Notes: generated from the letters alone by a model not told the origin. 44,898 bases of DNA from Bacteroidales bacterium (GCA_007135095.1 SLJO01000154.1:1-44898); one strand, 5' to 3'. Shown: positions 37,801 to 44,863, counted from the first letter of the stretch. Made by a program: numbers and translations.

Positions 37801-38558
37801 ATTATACCTGCCAGCCAGAGGTTTTTGGCGGTTATGGAGCTTAGCCTGAACAGATCAAAGCTTCTGAATAAAAAAAGTAAAAGGAGAATTATTGCCAGTG
37901 CGTGAAAAAAGCAGGCAACCAATGAGAATGTTGAATTGTAAACAGGTGGTTGCGGTTCCAGGAGTGAAAAGAGAAAACCACCATCAGGATCATTTACAAT
38001 ATTTTCACCCTCGGGGATGAACCCCAGTTCAACTTCAGGATTCAGGTTGAAATCAGCTTGAAAAGCATTGACCAGAAACTCATTTTCAAACACATAGTCA
38101 TGCTTTATAAGGATTAACCCGAAGAGATCAAGCGAATTGTTTGGTTTAAGATGTGTTACAGCGTACCAGCCATTACCCGGATTTACAATACTACGGTCTT
38201 TGCCGGTCAGAGGTTCATATATCTGAAGCGGCAGTATATTGCTGTTCCAGAACTCAAGGTTCTGTTGATGAAATGCCAGAATAACTATTCCGTCCTCCTG
38301 GTACAAGTCAAAATATTTATCCCCGTGGTTGTCTACAAAGACTTCCAGGCCTTCACTGATAATTTTTGAATCTATTTCCTCAAGGCCCGACAAGGCCTTT
38401 TGATATTTCTTGTTCAGAACAGACTGGAAATCAGAAACATTGACTCTATTAAAATCAAGATTGTCAATATTGCTTTCTATGATTCCCGCTATCGTATATG
38501 CAGCAAACGCAAAAACCAGAAACCTGTATTTATATAACCTGTTTAGAAATTGTGCCAT
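34833..38558 (-). CDS. Very large multi-pass membrane sensor histidine kinase (NtrY-like core)
   Basis: 1241 residues. I count about 12 hydrophobic segments: one at the N-terminus (about 12-30), a block of eight roughly between 215 and 470, then three around 745, 790 and 930, with extracytoplasmic regions at about 31-210, 475-735 and 820-915. The kinase core is complete: HAMP-like segment after the last helix, phospho-acceptor His at 1024 in 'AHEIKNPLTPMKLS', N box 'NLLKNSVQ' near 1136, G1 'DNGTGIPEDAKKKMF' near 1170 and G2 'GGMGLGLAIV' near 1193. The core resembles NtrY. No response regulator is in the window. It is 47 bp downstream of rlmH and transcribed toward the T9SS module. Confidence 0.88.
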   Translation of the reverse strand: MAQFLNRLYKYRFLVFAFAAYTIAGIIESNIDNLDFNRVNVSDFQSVLNKKYQKALSGLEEIDSKIISEGLEVFVDNHGDKYFDLYQEDGIVILAFHQQNLEFWNSNILPLQIYEPLTGKDRSIVNPGNGWYAVTHLKPNNSLDLFGLILIKHDYVFENEFLVNAFQADFNLNPEVELGFIPEGENIVNDPDGGFLFSLLEPQPPVYNSTFSLVACFFHALAIILLLLFLFRSFDLFRLSSITAKNLWLAGIIVLLVLIRYLMLETGYPQIFKSYSLFQPQHYAKSSFFPSLGDFLINSVFILFAAICFSVHFRAHQRNTNTGKFKRTAIVAVSSILLVVLMLSVHYMFSGLIFNSNIQLEVHNFIYLNRFSLVAYLILAMLLASLVLFADRIVFISSTLLEFKSFILILSLSMGAGILVFTAFNNSISLSAILFFILLSGSITGVRYFRYRYSYSFHLFLVFLISLFTLAFITGNSRVKEKNIMQVIAVNLANERDQIAEFLLEEATMELRDDNLIFATINSPHHDDHDIYDYLRDNHFSGYFRKYELQIASCGLDTDLLLEDVNELVDCYSFFHDMIDQFGVPVSPGSRFYFLDNLNGRISYLGTVVFELDHYPYEQTLFISLDSKIMDAQLGYPELLIEGTFSSTQVLDQYSYAKYVNEQLITRSGNYAYPLNFRIKPESGEEFTYLEEGGHEHLIYYIDDENIVILSKPATTTIDLLTSFSYSFVFFYLLYGLALLLCKYPVNLRKWRIDFKNKIKFSMIGVLLLSLLIIGVGTVYYNIRQFENRQYENISEKIQSVLIDLEYRLGLESELTPDMRPYITGMLIRLSNVFYTDINLYDLQGNLYASSRPEIFELGLIGEQINPKAHSEMLHKKNVRLVHEESIGNLSYLSAYVPLTNSDNEVLSYLNLPYFTRQSVLKKEIYTLVVAVANIYAILILITIVLAVIVSNTITKPLQLIKDKLRMLSIGRTNEQINYESDDEIGNLIKEYNRMVGELENSAELLASSERESAWREMAKQIAHEIKNPLTPMKLSIQHLQRSWDDKVDNWEEIFKKTTRNLIEQIDHLSSIATAFSDFARLPQATPSKANIVSAISNVAVLFANTENVEISVHLNGIKKLNVVTDKMQLNRIFINLLKNSVQSIPKERKGKIDIELIEEKDMALVRVCDNGTGIPEDAKKKMFTPNFTTKSGGMGLGLAIVKNIVEQSGGSVGFSSEYQKGSCFWFRLPFAIKKSENYGG

Positions 38559-38605
38559 AATTGCTATGAATTAGTGCATTAGCCTTTTTTCTGCATTAAT
38601 GTTCA

Positions 38606-39079
38606 TTACTGGTGATGATAAGGTTCTCCCCTGATAATTGTCATAGCCCTGTAAATTTGTTCAACCAGAATCAGGCGGACCATCTGGTTTGTAAAAGTCA
38701 TATCTGAAAGGGAGATTATTCTGTTTGCTCTTCTGTATACATCTTCGGGGAAACCATATGCCCCGCCTGTGATGAAAATCAGTTCTTTATATCCCCGGAC
38801 CATGGTGTTCTCTATAAATTTTGCAAACTCTTCAGAACTTAATTTATCGCCTTTTTCATCAAGCAGAACGAAATATGCATTGGAATTGTCTGCTGAAATC
38901 AGTTTTTCGCTCTTGCCGGCTTTTGTTCTGCCCGCCACATGTTCCGGTTTTTTCTTCCGGTCGTCAATTATTTTTATCTCATTCGGAATATAGTGCCTCA
39001 GGCGCTTTGTATATATTCCTATCCCCTCTTTCAAATAGGCTTCTTCAGTTTTTCCGGTAAAAAGCAAAGTAAGTTTCAT
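38606..39079 (-). CDS. rlmH: 23S rRNA (pseudouridine(1915)-N3)-methyltransferase RlmH
   Basis: 157 residues, the normal size. The SPOUT knot is shown by 'FVLLDEKGDKLSSEEFAKFI', 'FITGGAYGFPEDVYRRA' and the C-terminal 'ISLSDMTFTNQMVRLILVEQIYRAMTIIRGEPYHHQ' pattern, with the essential C-terminal His-rich end intact. It methylates pseudouridine 1915 in helix 69 of 23S rRNA. Start ATG 39079 gives the typical MKLTLLFTGKTEE opening. Confidence 0.96.
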   Translation of the reverse strand: MKLTLLFTGKTEEAYLKEGIGIYTKRLRHYIPNEIKIIDDRKKKPEHVAGRTKAGKSEKLISADNSNAYFVLLDEKGDKLSSEEFAKFIENTMVRGYKELIFITGGAYGFPEDVYRRANRIISLSDMTFTNQMVRLILVEQIYRAMTIIRGEPYHHQ

Positions 39080-39358
39080 TTTCGTGTATAAGATAGCTAT
39101 ACAGTTATTTATCAGGTGCTATACTTCTGAATATGCTGTTTCAATCGAATGATCCCGCATGGTTAGCACCCGTGATTACCTGATAGAACATGCCGGGGGA
39201 ATTACCCCTGTAAAATATGGTTTATTATTTGCAACCGCACCAAAGTTCTGGTTTTTATCGATTTTTAATAAAACAAGGTTACTTTAAGATTATTGTAACT
39301 AATTCTTGCGAAATTTACTTTTAATATGATTAATGGCTTGCTTTTTGATAATATATTT

Positions 39359-39366
39359 TAGTTTTG
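39359..39366 (+). promoter_or_regulatory. Candidate promoter for the DUF4783 gene
   Basis: TAGTTTTG matches TAnnTTTG; a TTG at 39338-39340 lies 18 bases upstream, close to the expected -33 spacing. The implied leader is about 110 nt. The remainder of the 402-bp gap 39080-39481 is AT-rich and shows no gene. Confidence 0.4.
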
Positions 39367-39481
39367 TCTTTGATGAATTGGCCATCGGTTATTGCGATCT
39401 TCAGCAGGATTGTCTTTGACGGGGTTTGTTTCAATTGACTTCGCCTTTGTGATTTTTTGTAAATTAATAAACTGTTTTAAA

Positions 39482-39931
39482 ATGCAAATAAATAACTATA
39501 ACCTGATGTTTATCCCTTTAGCCTTTTTCTGTTTAGCTTTGGCAGGAACTGTTTCGCGCGAAATTCCGGAAGGGATAGCCGATTCCTTTAGCAAAGGCAA
39601 TTCAAGGGCCTTATCCCGGCATTTTAACGACAACATCGAACTTGTTGTACTGACCAACGAAGACGTATATAGCAAATCTCAGGCCGAAATTATTTTAAGG
39701 AATTTTTTTTCTGAAAACAAACCAGTAAAATTTGATCTGCTTCACTCGGGAGGGAAGGAGGCATCGCGTTATGCAATTGGGAACCTGAAGACAGAAAAGG
39801 GGGATTTCAGGATTTATTTCCTGCTTAAACTTAAAGATTCGGTATCACTTATTCATTTGCTCAGGATCGAAAGGGTAGATAACTCATCGCTTGAACCGGA
39901 TGCTGCATGCAGCATCCGGGCAATGTCATAA
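39482..39931 (+). CDS. DUF4783 domain-containing exported protein
   Basis: 149 residues from ATG 39482; the frame is open back to 39392 but the ATG here starts a clear signal peptide (MQINNYNLMFIPLAFFCLALAG). The body matches the DUF4783 family of Bacteroidota, an NTF2-like fold: 'GIADSFSKGNSRALSRHFNDNIELVV', 'SKSQAEIILRNFFSENKPVKFDLLHSG', ending 'IHLLRIER'. The family has no known function and acts outside the cytoplasm. The last ~16 residues after LRIERVD go beyond what I expect for the family and coincide with a 24-bp palindrome at 39896-39919. Convergent with the sigma factor gene 71 bp away. Confidence 0.8.
   Translation: MQINNYNLMFIPLAFFCLALAGTVSREIPEGIADSFSKGNSRALSRHFNDNIELVVLTNEDVYSKSQAEIILRNFFSENKPVKFDLLHSGGKEASRYAIGNLKTEKGDFRIYFLLKLKDSVSLIHLLRIERVDNSSLEPDAACSIRAMS
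39896..39919 (+). terminator. 24-bp perfect palindrome in the 3' end of the DUF4783 gene
   Basis: CCGGATGCTGCA is followed directly by its exact reverse complement. As RNA it gives a 10-bp stem with a CATG loop, strong enough to act as a terminator or 3' stabiliser between the convergent DUF4783 and sigma genes, although no U-run follows and it is inside the reading frame. Confidence 0.45.
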
Positions 39932-40002
39932 AGGCGCCAGGCAGCCGGGTATACGCCAGTCATTTTGCATTTAGAAAGCTCATCGATTTATTAGTCCTCA
40001 GT

Positions 40003-40518
40003 TCAGGATCTTCCAGGTGCATATTCCTCAAGAGCTTTCATTAGTTTTTTCCGTGAAAAGAATATCCGGCTCTTTACGGTCCCGATATTCAGATTCATTT
40101 CTTCAGCAATTTCCTTGTATTTATAACCTGATGTATGCATTATAAAAGGAATCTTGAATTCATCCTCGAGTGATTCGACTTTTCTGTTTATTTCCTGAAG
40201 TGAAATCCTTATGTCTGGCTTGGACGCAGTTGACTCCTCGGCTTTGTTAAGGAAGTACAGATCTTTGGTGTTGTCGAATGTGGTATTTTGCTTTACTGAC
40301 TTCCGGTAATTATTGATGAAAGTATTTTTCAGGATAGTAAAGGTCCAGGCTTTCAGGTTGGACTGGTCGGTAAACTGTTCACGATATGTCAGTGCCTTTA
40401 GAAAAGTCTCCTGAACAAGGTCACGTGCATCCTCATGGTTGGCAGTAAGACTATATGCAAATCTCTCAAGATTTTTTTCAAGATTTATCAGTTGGTGATT
40501 GAATTCTATTGCAGTCAT
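40003..40518 (-). CDS. ECF-type RNA polymerase sigma factor
   Basis: 171 residues from ATG 40518; an upstream start at 40551 in the same frame would add 11 residues overlapping the promoter. Region 2 is 'LERFAYSLTANHEDARDLVQETFLKAL', with the DARDLVQETFLKA core of ECF sigmas and '.NLKAWTFTILKNTFINNYRK' as region 2.3-2.4; region 4 is 'GYKYKEIAEEMNLNIGTVKSRIFFSRKKLMKAL', the helix-turn-helix for the -35. There is no region 3, as expected. No anti-sigma gene adjoins it. The nearest regulator is the MerR-B12 gene upstream on the same strand, 701 bp away, an arrangement like LitR-LitS light-response pairs. Confidence 0.92.
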   Translation of the reverse strand: MTAIEFNHQLINLEKNLERFAYSLTANHEDARDLVQETFLKALTYREQFTDQSNLKAWTFTILKNTFINNYRKSVKQNTTFDNTKDLYFLNKAEESTASKPDIRISLQEINRKVESLEDEFKIPFIMHTSGYKYKEIAEEMNLNIGTVKSRIFFSRKKLMKALEEYAPGRS

Positions 40519-40548
40519 GGGTGTTGGTTTTAAAATTATAATGTTTAA

Positions 40549-40580
40549 CAAATGTACGAAGAAAATGGACAGATTGCAAA
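40549..40580 (-). promoter_or_regulatory. -33/-7 promoter for the ECF sigma gene
   Basis: On the minus strand TTTG (40577-40580) is followed after 20 bases by TACATTTG (40549-40556), a good Bacteroidota promoter, 31 bases from the ATG. A second TACATTTG overlaps the -33 element (40577-40584). The TGTACG within the -7 box differs by one base from the TGTACA motif found around the MerR gene. Confidence 0.6.
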
Positions 40581-40584
40581 TGTA

Positions 40585-40959
40585 TTATTAATAAAAAGTC
40601 TAAATAAATGTTAAAAAGCTTGTAACAGATTGCATAACAGTATATAGAATTAATATAAATAAAAAAAAAATTATCAAAAAGTATTAAACAGTGAACAATA
40701 TAAATTTTTTCGCAGACTGAAATTTTGCGTGGTTAACATCTAAACGTTATATACAAGTTACGAAAAATCAGGCAGCAATCCAAGGCAAAAGTGATTTAAA
40801 CCGATATAGCCACCTGAGGCTTATTTTATGAAAGTTTCTGAATATTTATGTAAAGTAACCGGATTTTCAGGCTGCTGGTTTACAGAAATCCTGAGAATAG
40901 TTATATAATCCCTACATTATTCACAAGAACAAAAGGGTTATGAAAATCTTACATCCATC
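40585..40959. other. AT-rich non-coding part of the sigma-MerR gap
   Basis: Strongly A+T-rich with short A runs (for example 40660-40680). No credible ORF beyond about 26 codons and no recognisable RNA fold. Confidence 0.4.
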
Positions 40960-41115
40960 ATGGTAACCTCAGAGGCATTATTGAACAAATTAAAAAGAGC
41001 GGTTGTGTACACCCCTTTTTATTTGATTGTAGTATTGCCGGTAATCCCCATATTAATTTCCCGGACAATAAATAAAACCCCCGGGAACCCTAACAGGCGG
41101 CAAATAAAATTTTGA
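40960..41115 (+). CDS. Possible 51-residue single-pass membrane protein
   Basis: ATG at 40960, stop TGA at 41113. The translation begins MVTSEALLNKLKRAVVYTPF, continues with a hydrophobic stretch (about residues 15-33, 'VVYTPFYLIVVLPVIPILI') and ends in a basic tail with several Arg and Lys (NRRQIKF). The shape (N-terminal polar, one hydrophobic helix, positive C-terminus) is that of a small membrane protein. Against it: no good ribosome site or promoter, and open frames of this size are expected by chance in AT-rich DNA. It is on the opposite strand from both neighbours. Confidence 0.3.
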   Translation: MVTSEALLNKLKRAVVYTPFYLIVVLPVIPILISRTINKTPGNPNRRQIKF

Positions 41116-41219
41116 AGAATAAAAGGCAGTTTTCTGGTCGGCCGGCAGGCTGTCAATGAAATGCCGGGACTGCTGTACAGGCTCAGGGGCAAGGCAAATA
41201 AAGGTGGACCCGGTAAAGA

Positions 41220-42119
41220 TTAGAGATTCTGAGGTATGTTAAACTTTTCAATTATTTCCTGAAAATGCTTTACCGATTCAATCTTTACAAGGTTTTGCGG
41301 CAGGCCGCCATGTATGTTTTCAGTCTGGTTGCCCGTATAAAAGATGGTTTGTTGCGGGAATGTTGTTGCCATATTTTCAAGATATTCCTTCAGGGTTTTT
41401 TCTGATATACCTGTTGTGAAGGAAGTCAGGAAAAACTGTACTTCCTTTATCCGGGTTATCTTTTTGAGGTCGTTTAACGGAACTGCCTGGCCAAGGTAAA
41501 TAACCTTGAAGCCATTTTTTTTCAGCAGGTATGAATAAAACAGCAGGCCGAGCTCATGAAGTTCATTTTCATGCAGAAACAATACAAATGTGTGCCTGTT
41601 GACCCTGGTAACCGGTTCCTGCCCGTCTATGGCCACAATAAGTTTTTGCCTCAAGAGGTTAGAAATAAAATGTTCCTGGGCCGGATTTATTGATCCGGTT
41701 TGCCATAGCAGGCCAATTTTTTCAAAAAAGGGATGCATTACCTGCACCATGGTCTCTTCAAATCCGATTTTTATAATTGAATTGGAAAGGAACTTGTCAA
41801 ATTTCCATTCGTCAAGTTCAATCATAGAAATTATAAGGTTTTCAATCTGGGTTGCGGTATCGGTTGTCTCTTGTGAAATATGGATGACTTTTTCCTTAAG
41901 TTCATTCTGGGATAATCTGGCCAGATGTGATATTTTCAGCCCGTACCTGTTCAGGATGGAAACATTGAGGAGTTTTTTCAGATCCTCGTCGCTGTACAGC
42001 CTTATATTGGTGGTGGTTCTTTCCGGCATTATTATCCCGTACCGTTTTTCCCATATCCTTATGGTATGGGCTTTGATGCCTGAAAGTTCCTCTAGATCTT
42101 TTATGGAGTAGCTGGCCAT
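41220..42119 (-). CDS. MerR-family regulator with B12-binding domain (CarH/LitR-like)
   Basis: 299 residues. N-terminal MerR helix-turn-helix (about 3-72: 'YSIKDLEELSGIKAHTIRIWEKRYGIIMPERTTTNIRLYSDEDL'). Residues about 85-165 match the CarH four-helix bundle with W139-x9-E149-H150. The cobalamin domain follows, with the 'ELHELG' motif (H188 as lower axial ligand) and 'VIYLGQAVP' (207-214). By alignment with Thermus CarH from memory (W131, H132, E141, H142, H177), the residue after W139 is Gln140 in place of His132. The family binds adenosylcobalamin and releases DNA in light; carotenoid genes are usual targets but none is in this window. TGTACA palindromes lie upstream of the start (42156, 42201). 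No riboswitch is apparent. Confidence 0.88.
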   Translation of the reverse strand: MASYSIKDLEELSGIKAHTIRIWEKRYGIIMPERTTTNIRLYSDEDLKKLLNVSILNRYGLKISHLARLSQNELKEKVIHISQETTDTATQIENLIISMIELDEWKFDKFLSNSIIKIGFEETMVQVMHPFFEKIGLLWQTGSINPAQEHFISNLLRQKLIVAIDGQEPVTRVNRHTFVLFLHENELHELGLLFYSYLLKKNGFKVIYLGQAVPLNDLKKITRIKEVQFFLTSFTTGISEKTLKEYLENMATTFPQQTIFYTGNQTENIHGGLPQNLVKIESVKHFQEIIEKFNIPQNL

Positions 42120-42155
42120 TTCCTGTTATTATGTTAATAGTTTTAACACTATAGT

Positions 42156-42206
42156 TGTACACCTTCATTAATGGGTAATCCTGGAAACGGGGCTGAAGTG
42201 TGTACA
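42156..42206. promoter_or_regulatory. Paired TGTACA palindromes upstream of the MerR-B12 gene
   Basis: TGTACA occurs at 42156-42161 and 42201-42206, exactly 45 bp apart and 37 and 82 bases before the merR ATG at 42119. More copies are at 41006-41011, 41174-41179 and, inside the gene, 41993-41998. Palindromic hexamers placed over a regulator's own promoter suggest autoregulation by the MerR protein; inference only. Confidence 0.4.
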
Positions 42207-42350
42207 GAAATGCAATAATAAAATAATTAAAGCTATTTATACCGGATAAAAATGTATAAACAATATAATAAACAAATAAAACAAAAAAAAGTTCTCAAAA
42301 AGTAATAAAAACACTTTCGTGCAGAGGGTAAATTCCTGCCGGAGGAGATC
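42207..42350. other. AT-rich gap upstream of the MerR gene
   Basis: A- and T-rich, with several A runs between about 42245 and 42310. No ORF, no recognisable cobalamin riboswitch elements, no perfect -7 box for the MerR gene. Confidence 0.35.
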
Positions 42351-42409
42351 TTTTTCCACTTTATGCACCGCTTATTGGCTGAAGAGTGTCTGCAGGCGGG
42401 GTGGAAAAA
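42351..42409 (-). terminator. Imperfect stem-loop downstream of the O-methyltransferase gene
   Basis: TTTTTCCAC (42351-42359) can pair with GTGGAAAAA (42401-42409), with an additional partial CCGC/GCGG pairing inside. It begins about 10 bases past the gene's stop and ends in a T-rich run on the transcribed strand. The loop is long, so termination is only plausible. Confidence 0.35.
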
Positions 42410-42418
42410 AATTTAAAA

Positions 42419-43057
42419 TCATTTCTTTCTCATCATCATCAGTCCGTCGCGCACAGGTATCAGGATATTCTCCACCCGGTCGTCATCCATTACCATTTTG
42501 TTAAAATCAATTATATGCCGTGTATTTACATCGTCTTTGCATTCCGGCCTGTAAACCTTTCCATCCCACAAAACATTATCTGCTATTATGAATCCTCCCT
42601 GTTTTACTTTTGGGAGCGACAGGTGATAATATTCCGGGTATTCTGACTTTTCCCCGTCGATAAAAACAAGGTCGAACGGTCCTTTTAAGGAAGGTATGAT
42701 TTCCAGTGCATTGCCGGTGTGCAATACAATCTTTTGTTCCATGCCCGCCTTGTGTATATATTTCAAGGCGAAATCCTTAATTTCATCATTATTATCAATC
42801 GTGTGAAGCCGCCCATTTTCAGCAAGTCCCCGCGCCATGCAAATGGCCGAGTAACCTGTGAAAGTGCCAATTTCCAGAATTTGCAGGGGTTTTATCATGA
42901 AGCTTATCATTTCAAGAAATTTACCCTGGTAATGACCAGAGAGCATTTTCGGGTTTAGCATTCTCAGGTGGGTCTGCCTGTTGAGGTCTGCCAGTACTGC
43001 ATCTTCAGCAGTACAATGACCGGTGATGTATTCTTCTTTTTTCTTCTGGTGGTCCAT
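42419..43057 (-). CDS. O-methyltransferase (family 3, SAM-dependent)
   Basis: 212 residues, matching the catechol-O-methyltransferase-like family. SAM motif I 'ILEIGTFTGYSAICMA' near 60-75, the acidic 'HTIDNNDE' strand end, metal-binding 'FIDGEKSEYPEYY' near 133-145 and 'IIADNVLWDGKVY' near 157-169. Such enzymes methylate catechol-like hydroxyls with a divalent metal; the bacterial relative TrmR methylates 5-hydroxyuridine in tRNA, so a tRNA role is possible. Start ATG 43057 gives a charged N-terminus without signal peptide. Gap of 217 bp to the M16 gene upstream; no clear promoter. Confidence 0.85.
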   Translation of the reverse strand: MDHQKKKEEYITGHCTAEDAVLADLNRQTHLRMLNPKMLSGHYQGKFLEMISFMIKPLQILEIGTFTGYSAICMARGLAENGRLHTIDNNDEIKDFALKYIHKAGMEQKIVLHTGNALEIIPSLKGPFDLVFIDGEKSEYPEYYHLSLPKVKQGGFIIADNVLWDGKVYRPECKDDVNTRHIIDFNKMVMDDDRVENILIPVRDGLMMMRKK

Positions 43058-43274
43058 AATAATTTTATTGGCCTTGATTTTTTTTGCTGGTTTTTTTTCC
43101 GGGTTCTCAATTCATGATGGCAATGACCTGGCAGCGGTTGAAGAGAAAGCATTTTATTGCTGAGACGGAAATTCACAAATTAAATTGCTATTCATAACAG
43201 CAGAGAGATAAAAATAGCCTGCAGTGACTCAGAAATGGCTCCTTACTGTACCGGCCGATAACTCTTGCCGGTAC

Positions 43275-44495
43275 TCAATGGTAAACCAGTTCGGAAAGCT
43301 GCCCTGGATCAAGAACAATATTTGCCACTTCCAGCACTTCACCTGCTGTTATTTGCCCGATCTTTTTATGTACATCTTCCATGGTGTCTACCCTGTTAAA
43401 CCGCATGTAGCTTTTCCCGATTGCCAGCATCAGGTTTTCCATGTTTTCCCATCCTATTGTCAGTTGTCCGGTCAACTGCCTTTTTGCCTTTTTTATTTGC
43501 ATCGCACTTAAAGGGTTGTTTCTCAGCTTTGTAAACTCCTTTTGTACCAGATGCCGGCATTTGGATAATCTTTCCCTGTCGGTTCCGAAATAGACTGAAA
43601 ATACGCCGGTATTCGAAAAGGCAGAATAGTGAGATTCCACATTATAAGCGTACCCGGTCTTTTCCCGAAGGGCAAGATTTAGCCTTGCATTCATTCCGGG
43701 GCCTCCCAGGATGTTGTTAAGAAGCACCATCGGCATCCTTCGTTTGTCGTGAAGATCGAATGCCAGGTTGCCGGTTATGCAGTGTGCCTGATGTGTTTTT
43801 TTCCTGACAGACTTTGTACCCGGAAGGTACCCTGTGATAGGTTTTCTGATTCCTGAAGCCCTGTTTGCCGGAATGCATCCCAGATATCTGTGGGCAAGTT
43901 TCAGGACTTTCCTGAAATCAATGTTTCCCACTGAACTGAATACCATCTGGTCGGTACTATAATTGTTGATCATGAATTCCAGTACATCTTCACGGGTAAA
44001 TCTTTTAAGGTTTCCCGGTGTGCCCAGTACATTCCTGCCGATGGAATTTCCTTTGAAAACGAGATCTTCAAAATCGTCAAAAATCTGTTCGGACGGATTA
44101 TCCCTGTATGAGATTATCTCATCGATGATAATCTCCTTTTCTTTCAAAAGCTCTTTTTCCGGGAAAACCGAGTGAAAAGCCATATCACAGATCAACTCAA
44201 GAGACCTTTCAAAATCATCCCTGAGGAACGAAGAATAAATACAGGTTTCTTCTTTCCCGGTGTACGCGTTGATTTCCCCGCCAACTGTTTCAAGCCTGTT
44301 TATTATATGGTGTGCTTTTCTTTTTACGGTTCCCTTGAAGACAAGGTGTTCGATAAAATGGGCCATACCATGTTCTGATGCCTTCTCATCCCGGGATCCG
44401 GTATTGATAAACAGTCCGCAATGGGCAATCATGGAGGGGACCTGATGATGGATGATCCTGATTCCGTTCGTGAAAGTATGTGTGCTAAATTTCAA
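43275..44495 (-). CDS. M16 family zinc metallopeptidase (PqqL/mitochondrial-processing-like), TTG start
   Basis: 406 residues, a single M16A/M16C N-terminal half plus C-terminal half as in bacterial processing-peptidase relatives. The inverted zinc motif HxxEH is at 46-50 ('AHFIEH'), and the third zinc ligand Glu lies in 'KEIIIDEISYRDNPSE'. Typical opening '.THTFTNGIRIIH' starts right after the initiator. The start codon is TTG at 44495: the codon before it is a stop (TGA), and the next ATG (residue 22) would cut into the conserved opening. No signal peptide, so probably cytoplasmic or periplasm-facing by other means. The 255-bp gap upstream has a TACTTTTG -7-like box at 44625-44632. Confidence 0.87.
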   Translation of the reverse strand: MKFSTHTFTNGIRIIHHQVPSMIAHCGLFINTGSRDEKASEHGMAHFIEHLVFKGTVKRKAHHIINRLETVGGEINAYTGKEETCIYSSFLRDDFERSLELICDMAFHSVFPEKELLKEKEIIIDEIISYRDNPSEQIFDDFEDLVFKGNSIGRNVLGTPGNLKRFTREDVLEFMINNYSTDQMVFSSVGNIDFRKVLKLAHRYLGCIPANRASGIRKPITGYLPGTKSVRKKTHQAHCITGNLAFDLHDKRRMPMVLLNNILGGPGMNARLNLALREKTGYAYNVESHYSAFSNTGVFSVYFGTDRERLSKCRHLVQKEFTKLRNNPLSAMQIKKAKRQLTGQLTIGWENMENLMLAIGKSYMRFNRVDTMEDVHKKIGQITAGEVLEVANIVLDPGQLSELVYH

Positions 44496-44624
44496 TCAGC
44501 CTTTATTTTAGTGAATCCCTTGTATTCAGATATGACAAACGCAACGATTTAATTATTATTCTCCCGGCAAGGACCTTCCATTATTATAATTCCTTTGACC
44601 GGCCGGCTGTTGCCCGTATCGTTA

Positions 44625-44632
44625 CAAAAGTA
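44625..44632 (-). promoter_or_regulatory. Possible -7 box for the M16 peptidase gene
   Basis: Minus-strand TACTTTTG matches TAnnTTTG, about 130 bases before the TTG start. The -33 match is poor (TTTG is only 14 bases upstream), so confidence is low. Confidence 0.3.
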
Positions 44633-44706
44633 TGAAGCATATCCGGCAAAAATAATGATATGTGAGATATGTTTATATAAAAACACGGTTATGGGAGAAA
44701 AATCAT

Positions 44707-44736
44707 TTTGAAAAAGGTTTTTTTTTCATAGATTTG
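44707..44736 (+). promoter_or_regulatory. -33/-7 promoter for tRNA-Phe
   Basis: TTTG (44707-44710), 18 bases, then TAGATTTG (44729-44736) followed by C, the phylum's -33/-7 arrangement; the tRNA begins 14 bases after the -7 box. Confidence 0.65.
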
Positions 44737-44750
44737 CATTCCTTTATCAA

Positions 44751-44820
<70 letters not shown>

Positions 44821-44823
<3 letters not shown>

Positions 44824-44863
44824 CAAAGAAGCCCCGTGCATGCTGCACGGGGCTTCTTTGTGG
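44821..44863 (+). terminator. 20-bp perfect hairpin terminator overlapping the tRNA 3' end
   Basis: The arm CCACAAAGAAGCCCCGTGCA (44821-44840) is separated by TGC from its exact reverse complement (44844-44863). The T-rich TTCTTTG in the right arm gives the U-run. AAAGAAGCCCCG-type hairpins after tRNA genes are usual in this phylum. Confidence 0.85.

Noticed and set aside
41590-42111. 173-residue plus-strand frame opposite the MerR-B12 gene
   Set aside because: Shadow of a gene with intact MerR and B12 motifs; Ser/Ile-rich translation with no domain.
42207-42418. Cobalamin riboswitch near the B12-binding regulator
   Set aside because: I looked for a B12-box-like core and its paired stems and saw none; the region is mainly A/T runs.
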